Shown: positions 25,194 to 29,937 of the stretch, piece by piece
Layout: each line of letters begins with the position of its first letter
How positions within the stretch are numbered: the first letter of the stretch is position 1
Virus record (IMG/VR): IMGVR_UViG_3300017727_000096
Location: 1-29,937 of that record
Origin: a virus
Length of the DNA stretch: 29,937 nt
Reading direction: 5' to 3' (one strand)
Notes under the pieces: model-generated
What the model was told of the DNA's origin: nothing
The model's input: only the letters and a program-made list of their open reading frames with translations
Database searches by the model: none
Translations under genes and position numbers: made by a program

Positions 25194-27573
25194 AAGATAT
25201 TTTTACAAAATACTAGACCTACTTATTGTAGGTCTAGTTATATTCGCATTGTCGTCATGTGCTAGTGGCGGTGGTAGTGCTGGGTTAGAACAACCTACAC
25301 AATTATCATACACACCACCTACTCAAAGTAGTCACTCTAATGACAAACGTCATAGTTTTGAAACATTTACTTCTGAGTATAGTCCAACTGCAACAGGATT
25401 TGCAGACCCTATTAATGTTACATATAGTATATTGGATTATACTGTAACAGGATTGCCTACACCAACTGACAAATACTATATTGAAGATTATGGTTTTTTA
25501 AATGTGCAAGTTGAAGGCACACATCCTGGTTTTGCTAATGGACAAGAAACTGCAGACCCTGGCCCTTACAATCAATTTACTAGAGTTTTAGAAGCAGACT
25601 TAAATGGCGATGAACATATGGACATGTATGTTATATCTTATATTGGCGACTGGAACACTAGAAGTTTTAATCCTGACAGTAAAATTTTTACTTTCTTAAA
25701 TGATGGCACAGGACACTTTATATTACAAGATGATTCATTTTGCATTATGGGTACAAATTGTAGTCGGAATACTTCTGTGACTAATGCATTAACAGTTGAC
25801 TTAAATGGTGATGGCATAGATGACTTTTTCGGTGGTCAAACATTACTGTTGAGCAACAACGGAAAGTTAGAAGATAAAAGTTCTACACTTCCTGCTAATG
25901 TATTCTTTAATGACGAAGTAGGCGGAAGTATGGGTCCATTTGCACATGATGTTGCAAACGGTGATGCTGATAATGACGGTGACCAAGATATTTTCTTTCC
26001 TCTATTTGCTAGAAACTCAGGTACAGATTGGGGCAATGGTCATACTACAAATAATGTTGAACCATGGGTTATGTTAATTAATGATGGCACTGGTAATTTT
26101 AGTGAAAATAGAAACTTTCCAATTTATAACAACGAAAACTCTACATGGGCAACCACAGCCACAGTTGCAGACTTTGACGGAGATGGCTTTGGAGATGTTG
26201 CAGTTGGATGGCAATATGCCGGTAAGGCACAAAACAATATAGCAAGTAGTCCTACAAATAGTGCTGGTGCAGTATTTTATAACAATGGTAGTAATGATTG
26301 GCGAGATGATGTAGTACCTTTGCCAGCAAACTATTATGGTGCTATAGGTGGTGCCATAGATATGGATGCGTTTGATATTGATGGTGACGGCAATATAGAT
26401 ATTATAATGGGTGTTACACCAACAAGCGATGATTCGAATTATTATGTTGGAAACATGATACAAATCTTTAAAAACAATGGTAATAAAACTTGGAGTGATA
26501 TTACTTCAACTGCAAACCCTAATACAAAATATGCAGACGGTAATCCTGCAGACGCAAGTACATGGAATGGTCAAATGTTTATTACTAAAGTTGACTTTGA
26601 TAAAGACGGAGACTTGGATATTGTTTCATCAGGTGTAAACAGTTATGTGCTAATAAACAACAATGGTGTATTTGACCTTTATGATAATTTCCCAGGTTTT
26701 GATAGTGGACATTTAACTGGATTATTTCCTATAGAAATAGATGGCAAGGATTGGTATGATTTTGTAGGCTCAACTGTAACACAAGAAACACACTCCAGTC
26801 ATAATACTTTTTGGTTAATGATGGACCCAGTTGATGTGTTAGGTCAAATGGCTGATGAAATAGCACATAAGCCTATGCAGTATGCACAAACAGTTTTTGA
26901 AAACAAAAGTATTTTTAATACATTAAAGAACCAAACGTTATTTGATGACAACGTCTTTTACACAGATAATAACTTTGATAGTGTTTTGGGTTATAATAAA
27001 AACTTTGGCAATTATGGACTACTTTTTGGTAAAACAGAAGGCGGTGGAGTTGTATTTGTTGACACACAAATTAATAACTATCACATTGGTTTAGGTTTTA
27101 TGAAAAGTGATATGTATGTTGATAATCCAGGCAAATATTATGGCACAGGTAATGCTAAACTAGATGTAGACACAATTAATTTGTTTGCAGAAAGGTCATT
27201 TGCAATACACGATAACTGGTTTTTACAGTCAGGGTTTGCTTTTTATAGCACTACTGTAGACAGTTTTAAAGAGCAAAATAGTAACTTTAATGCAGAAGTA
27301 AGTAAGTTTACATTAAACGATATTGAGTCATATACAGACTTTACAGGTAAATTTAACACCTCTAGAGGTACCACTTATGTTTCTTTAGGAGTTAGTACAA
27401 TCCATAGTTTAAGCAATAGTTCTATACATTTTAATGGTCTTAAAACTGAGTTTAGCAATAACGAAACTGTGGTAAGAGCAAGTCTAAGTCATGTTTATAA
27501 TAACATTACTGCTTATATAAAAGCAGATACTATAGACGATAATTTGAAATTTGGAATAAGTTTTAGATTATAA
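25174..27573 (+). CDS. Lipoprotein with FG-GAP/VCBS repeats and C-terminal beta-barrel
   Basis: This 799-aa exported protein has a basic start (KSTAKRYFYK), a hydrophobic segment and a lipobox LSSC with Cys29, so signal peptidase II processing is predicted. Ala at +2 favours outer-membrane sorting. Between residues ~140 and ~485 there are six FG-GAP/VCBS calcium-loop motifs: DLNGDEHMD, DLNGDGIDD, GDADNDGDQD, DFDGDGFGD, DIDGDGNID and DKDGDLD. From ~600 to the end the sequence alternates polar and hydrophobic residues with repeated aromatic strand ends and finishes KFGISFRL, like an outer-membrane barrel. The start is supported by AGAGGAA upstream. Such a surface protein is unusual in a phage. 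It could alter the infected cell's surface or block superinfection; a bacterial origin is plausible. Confidence 0.85.
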   Translation: MLKSTAKRYFYKILDLLIVGLVIFALSSCASGGGSAGLEQPTQLSYTPPTQSSHSNDKRHSFETFTSEYSPTATGFADPINVTYSILDYTVTGLPTPTDKYYIEDYGFLNVQVEGTHPGFANGQETADPGPYNQFTRVLEADLNGDEHMDMYVISYIGDWNTRSFNPDSKIFTFLNDGTGHFILQDDSFCIMGTNCSRNTSVTNALTVDLNGDGIDDFFGGQTLLLSNNGKLEDKSSTLPANVFFNDEVGGSMGPFAHDVANGDADNDGDQDIFFPLFARNSGTDWGNGHTTNNVEPWVMLINDGTGNFSENRNFPIYNNENSTWATTATVADFDGDGFGDVAVGWQYAGKAQNNIASSPTNSAGAVFYNNGSNDWRDDVVPLPANYYGAIGGAIDMDAFDIDGDGNIDIIMGVTPTSDDSNYYVGNMIQIFKNNGNKTWSDITSTANPNTKYADGNPADASTWNGQMFITKVDFDKDGDLDIVSSGVNSYVLINNNGVFDLYDNFPGFDSGHLTGLFPIEIDGKDWYDFVGSTVTQETHSSHNTFWLMMDPVDVLGQMADEIAHKPMQYAQTVFENKSIFNTLKNQTLFDDNVFYTDNNFDSVLGYNKNFGNYGLLFGKTEGGGVVFVDTQINNYHIGLGFMKSDMYVDNPGKYYGTGNAKLDVDTINLFAERSFAIHDNWFLQSGFAFYSTTVDSFKEQNSNFNAEVSKFTLNDIESYTDFTGKFNTSRGTTYVSLGVSTIHSLSNSSIHFNGLKTEFSNNETVVRASLSHVYNNITAYIKADTIDDNLKFGISFRL
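25212..25238 (+). repeat. Perfect 11-bp inverted repeat in the signal-peptide coding region
   Basis: ACTAGACCTAC and GTAGGTCTAGT pair perfectly around the loop TTATT and are followed by TTATATT. It lies just after the SWIM stop codon and within the codons for the hydrophobic signal segment of the lipoprotein. It could act as an attenuator or terminator that lowers lipoprotein expression, or as an operator. Confidence 0.6.
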
Positions 27574-27801
27574 ACTTTCTGATTTATCACCGCTTTTTAA
27601 TTTATTATAACGGTTTACTGTTTGAATAAGAGTCTCACGTTCGACAGGCGATAACTGCCATGCTTCTGTGTATGACACGGCTCCCTCACTAAATATAGCC
27701 AACTCTGCTACCTGCTTTAGGATTGTTTTTTGGTCTTTGTCGAGTTTACCTAAGTATCCTGATATTTGTTCAGGATCGGCTGACCCTAGGAACCCGTGAA
27801 A
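27568..27801 (-). CDS. Probable -1 frameshift extension of the gp26-like protein
   Basis: In the -1 frame relative to the gp26-like gene an open frame runs from just after TGA (27816-27814) to TAA (27570-27568), with no ATG, GTG or TTG near its beginning. It overlaps the gp26-like end across the heptamer A AAT TTT (27807-27801). After slippage 77 residues would be added to the first 289, making a 366-aa fusion. The extension looks like real protein: helical, charged, with DPEQISGYLGKLDKDQ, then EAWQLSPVERETLIQTVNRY and a charged end. The layout (assembly protein, slippery site, short second frame, next to a tape-measure-like gene) resembles the lambda G/GT tail-chaperone system. Its stop abuts the convergent lipoprotein stop codon. 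Confidence 0.65.
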   Translation of the reverse strand, partial: FHGFLGSADPEQISGYLGKLDKDQKTILKQVAELAIFSEGAVSYTEAWQLSPVERETLIQTVNRYNKLKSGDKSESL

Positions 27802-27807
27802 AAATTT
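27756..27807 (-). promoter_or_regulatory. Predicted -1 frameshift signal
   Basis: On the minus strand, A AAT TTT (27807-27801) fits the X XXY YYZ rule in the gp26-like reading frame, 4 codons before its TAG stop. Downstream, ATCCTG (27776-27771 region) and CAGGAT (27761-27756) form a 6-bp hairpin with a 9-nt loop about 24 nt after the slip site. This is farther than usual for a stimulator, so the hairpin's role is less certain than the heptamer. Confidence 0.55.
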
Positions 27808-28667
27808 ACAGGATCAAAGTTGATTGGTGCAATAAATTCGTTACCACCTTCTACTGGGCACTCTTCATTTTCGCACTTAACCATTACTTCGTTTTTTACT
27901 CCTTTGTCGTTAATACCATTAACGAAAGTTTCAATTTCTTTTCCTGTTGTGTTGTCTGTGTTTTCTAAAAATTCTCTTATAACTTGACCATCTGTAATAC
28001 TTACATTTTGTCCTTCTTCGTCTTGATAAACAATACTTTTGATACTGTCTACTAAAAGTTCAAAGTTTAAGTCTGCAAGTTTCACAAAACTATCATTGAA
28101 TGCACTTAGACGTTCCATATCGTCTGACATCTCTGAAATGCTTTGCATACTTCTTGTGCTTTGGAAACTGGCAACACCTGCTCTAATTGTACTAAAGTAT
28201 GTAAAAGGTAAACCTTTAACTAATAGCCCGTTTGTTAGAGTAAGTTCATATTCTGATTCAAGTTCTTCCATGCCTTGTAAAGATGCTTCAACACTGATTG
28301 TTATATCTGTAATTGTTTCACATTCTGGACACGTTGCTTGTATTTCAACATCGTCCCCACCACTTGCACCTCTAATAGCAATTAGTAATGCATCAACATC
28401 AGCACTAAACATTTTTTTAGGTTGTTTGATGTCTGGTACACATGACTTAATTAAACTTGCTACTGCTTCACCATTTAACAATGCATCTGGGTTTTTAAGC
28501 ATAAGTTCATCTTTTGTAGTCATTGGAAAAATAGCCAATTCTCCACCTTCTGGAACACTCATTATTTCTGCGTCATAAAATCTTCCACCACTTGGAATAG
28601 TCGTGTAAAGTTTAGGTGCTCTAAAATAAGCACTTAACGGATTTTGACTTTGTATTTTCTCTGCCAT
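27786..28667 (-). CDS. 26: Baseplate hub/tail assembly protein gp26-like
   Basis: At 293 aa it has the T4 gp26-like baseplate family pattern near the N-terminus: NPLSAYFRAPKLYTTIPSGG, then AIFPMTTKDELMLKNPDALL and NGEAVASLIKSCVPDI (residues 9-80), followed by DVDALLIAIRGASGG. A Cys pair CPEC (C113, C116) and C265/C270 near the C-terminus could bind zinc. The family takes part in hub/tail assembly. The start ATG at 28667 has GGAG upstream and a late promoter behind that. Ribosomes reaching its end can shift at 27807-27801 into the -1 frame. It is divergent from the tape-measure-like gene at 28790. Confidence 0.88.
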   Translation of the reverse strand: MAEKIQSQNPLSAYFRAPKLYTTIPSGGRFYDAEIMSVPEGGELAIFPMTTKDELMLKNPDALLNGEAVASLIKSCVPDIKQPKKMFSADVDALLIAIRGASGGDDVEIQATCPECETITDITISVEASLQGMEELESEYELTLTNGLLVKGLPFTYFSTIRAGVASFQSTRSMQSISEMSDDMERLSAFNDSFVKLADLNFELLVDSIKSIVYQDEEGQNVSITDGQVIREFLENTDNTTGKEIETFVNGINDKGVKNEVMVKCENEECPVEGGNEFIAPINFDPVNFFTGS

Positions 28668-28701
28668 TTAATCTCCTGTTTAATTGTATGAATTAAAACT
28701 G

Positions 28702-28734
28702 TATTTATTTATCTTAATTAAAACTAGTTATAAT
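28702..28734 (-). promoter_or_regulatory. Composite late promoter for the gp26-like gene
   Basis: On the minus strand: ATTATAACTAGTTTTAAT (28734-28717), a 7-nt spacer and AATAAATA (28709-28702). The upstream element differs from the perfect 18-bp palindrome at one position. An overlapping GATAAATA (28713-28706) is offset by 4 nt and would break the constant spacing. Predicted +1 is near 28696, giving a ~29-nt leader with GGAG. Confidence 0.7.
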
Positions 28735-28751
28735 AAATCCTGTAAAACTTC

Positions 28752-28784
28752 ATTAAAACTAGTTTTTATAGAATATGATAAATA
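28752..28784 (+). promoter_or_regulatory. Composite late promoter for the tape-measure-like gene
   Basis: ATTAAAACTAGTTTTTAT (28752-28769; one mismatch to the perfect palindrome), a 7-nt spacer and GATAAATA (28777-28784), then TTGGT and the ATG at 28790. The box-to-start segment GATAAATATTGGTATGGC is identical to that at gp25. The predicted +1 is the A of the start codon. Confidence 0.75.
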
Positions 28785-28789
28785 TTGGT

Positions 28790-29937
28790 ATGGCAGTTTC
28801 ATTTAATATTGAAGGACAAGCATACAGTTTCCCAGACTGGTCAACTGAATCAACATCTAAACAAATGGTGGATATCCTTACGGAGATTGCAAAGGCTAAT
28901 GGCGTAAGTGGTAAAGCATTAACAGAATTAAAGAAAACTAATCAAGACATGCTTAGAGCCACAACAAAGGCAAATAAGAAAGAAGAAAAGACTGCAGAAG
29001 AACACAAGGAACTTACTGAAGAACAAAAGAAAGCAATTGAAAAAGGTTTTAAAGACAATCAAAAAACAATTGAGTCTGAAGGAGCCAAAGAAAGAAAAGC
29101 AACTATAGATGCTGGCAAAAAAGGAACTGGTATCGGCAACGGTATAATGAAGTTCGGCAGGCAACTAGAGTCAGATGGTGAAGAACTTTTAGGCTTTGTG
29201 GGTAAACTTGGTGATGTTGCATTAGGTGTAGGTACTGCATTAACTGGAATAGTTGGTGGCGGACTTACATTCTTGGCATCTAAGGCATTGGGAGTTGGAG
29301 ACCAACTTAATATGCTTGCCAAAACTGGTGTAGGTTTTAACAGTAGTTTAGGAGATGCAAATACAAGTGCCACACAGGCAGTAGCAAAATTGGGTGCATT
29401 AGGTTTAGGCTTTGACGGAGCCGCACAAATGATTGCCGCAAATTCAAGAGTAGTTGCTACAGCAGGTCTTAAACGATTTGAAAACACAATGAAATTTGCC
29501 GCTGATACTTCAGAAGAACTTGGTTTAAGTTTTGAAGACAGCATGGGACAATTTGGTGAAGCATTACAAAGACGTCAAAGAATATTAAATGTTGGTAATA
29601 TTGACCAAGGCAGATTAAACAAACAAGTTCAAACAACAACAAGATTCCAAATGGCTTATGCTACTGCACTTGGTGAAAGTACAGAAGAAATACAAGCATT
29701 TGTGGATGGGTTAATTTCAAACAACGGAATGCTTACTGCAAGTTTCCTAAGATTTGGAGATTCGGTAAGAAGTGATTTAGTTGGTGGTATAGAAGTATTT
29801 GCTAGTGGACTTGCGGCACTGGGTGGTTCCGGTGGACAAGCATTAGCAGAAGCATTCACAGAACAAGCAACAATGGGTGCCATTGGATTAAGTGACGCGG
29901 CTATTGGTATGGTACAAGCACTACCAAGTTTAGCAGG
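28790..29937 (+). CDS. Probable tail tape-measure-like structural protein, partial (right edge)
   Basis: The frame is open from the ATG at 28790 to the window end, giving 382 residues of a longer protein. It begins MAVSFNIEGQAYSFPDWSTE. Residues ~30-110 are Lys/Glu/Ala-rich helix with coiled-coil character (NKKEEKTAEEHKELTEEQKK). Residues ~140-170 form a strongly hydrophobic, Gly-rich segment (VALGVGTALTGIVGGGLTFL). Long alternating Ala/Gly/Leu helices follow (ATQAVAKLGALGLGFDGAAQ). Coiled coil plus a membrane-like segment in a long protein is typical of tape measures, and the gene lies beside the gp26-like assembly gene. No Shine-Dalgarno is present. Its identity is inferred from composition and position; another inner-virion structural protein is possible. 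Confidence 0.65.
   Translation, partial: MAVSFNIEGQAYSFPDWSTESTSKQMVDILTEIAKANGVSGKALTELKKTNQDMLRATTKANKKEEKTAEEHKELTEEQKKAIEKGFKDNQKTIESEGAKERKATIDAGKKGTGIGNGIMKFGRQLESDGEELLGFVGKLGDVALGVGTALTGIVGGGLTFLASKALGVGDQLNMLAKTGVGFNSSLGDANTSATQAVAKLGALGLGFDGAAQMIAANSRVVATAGLKRFENTMKFAADTSEELGLSFEDSMGQFGEALQRRQRILNVGNIDQGRLNKQVQTTTRFQMAYATALGESTEEIQAFVDGLISNNGMLTASFLRFGDSVRSDLVGGIEVFASGLAALGGSGGQALAEAFTEQATMGAIGLSDAAIGMVQALPSLA

Noticed and set aside
28039-28578. 179-aa plus-strand frame opposite the gp26-like gene
   Set aside because: It is antisense to a clear gp26-family protein, Ser/Leu-rich in the way shadow frames usually are, with no ribosome-binding site.
29059-29544. 161-aa minus-strand frame opposite the tape-measure-like gene
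   Set aside because: Pro/Ser/Ala-rich antisense shadow; the plus frame is continuous from a supported late promoter.

Overview
The window looks like part of the genome of a T4-like tailed phage (myovirus morphology) with AT-rich DNA. Recognisable T4 homologues are the baseplate proteins gp5, gp6, gp25, gp26, gp48/54 and gp53, the late sigma factor gp55 and the recombination pair gp46/gp47. The very large baseplate proteins with C-terminal extensions, and a YHYH-type domain, recall marine T4-like phages of cyanobacteria and SAR11-type hosts. That host guess is inference from style, not proof. No tRNA gene, CRISPR array, transposon or rRNA was recognised.

Layout. (1) 1-10667, minus strand: gp25, gp6 (1475 aa) and a giant structural protein that runs off the left edge, all read from one late promoter just upstream of gp25. 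(2) 10668-11892, plus strand: a three-gene island with overlapping ends, centred on a small lipase-like alpha/beta hydrolase, set between two minus-strand tail operons. (3) 11882-18412, minus strand: gp48/54-like tube cap, gp53-like LysM wedge protein, a 905-aa probable hub protein and a 900-aa gp5-like spike. (4) 18507-23474, plus strand: a sigma70-type promoter followed by gp55, gp47, gp46, an unknown protein and a GIY-YIG nuclease, all overlapping or nearly so. (5) 23475-24092: a 618-base stretch without a recognised gene that contains a GC-rich, foldable segment (candidate structured RNA), an SD-sequestering hairpin and a second strong sigma70-type promoter. (6) 24093-27573, plus strand: an accessory operon of two small unknown proteins, a SWIM zinc-finger protein and a 799-aa lipoprotein with calcium-binding FG-GAP/VCBS repeats and a probable outer-membrane beta-barrel. 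(7) 27568-28667, minus strand: gp26-like baseplate/tail-assembly protein with a probable -1 frameshift extension. (8) 28790-end, plus strand: a probable tape-measure-like protein cut by the right edge.

How it fits together. The sigma70-type promoters would be read by host polymerase early, giving gp55 and the gp46/47 nuclease. gp55 would then direct transcription of the tail operons. All four late-type promoters found share a box (G/A)ATAAATA and, exactly 7 nt upstream, an 18-bp palindromic or semi-palindromic element occupying about -38 to -21, which classical T4 late promoters lack. At two of the four, the predicted start of transcription is the A of the ATG, so the messages may be leaderless. 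The composite promoter, an enlarged gp55 without an obvious clamp-binding tail, the gp26-like frameshift and the phage-encoded lipoprotein/beta-barrel are the observations most worth following up.
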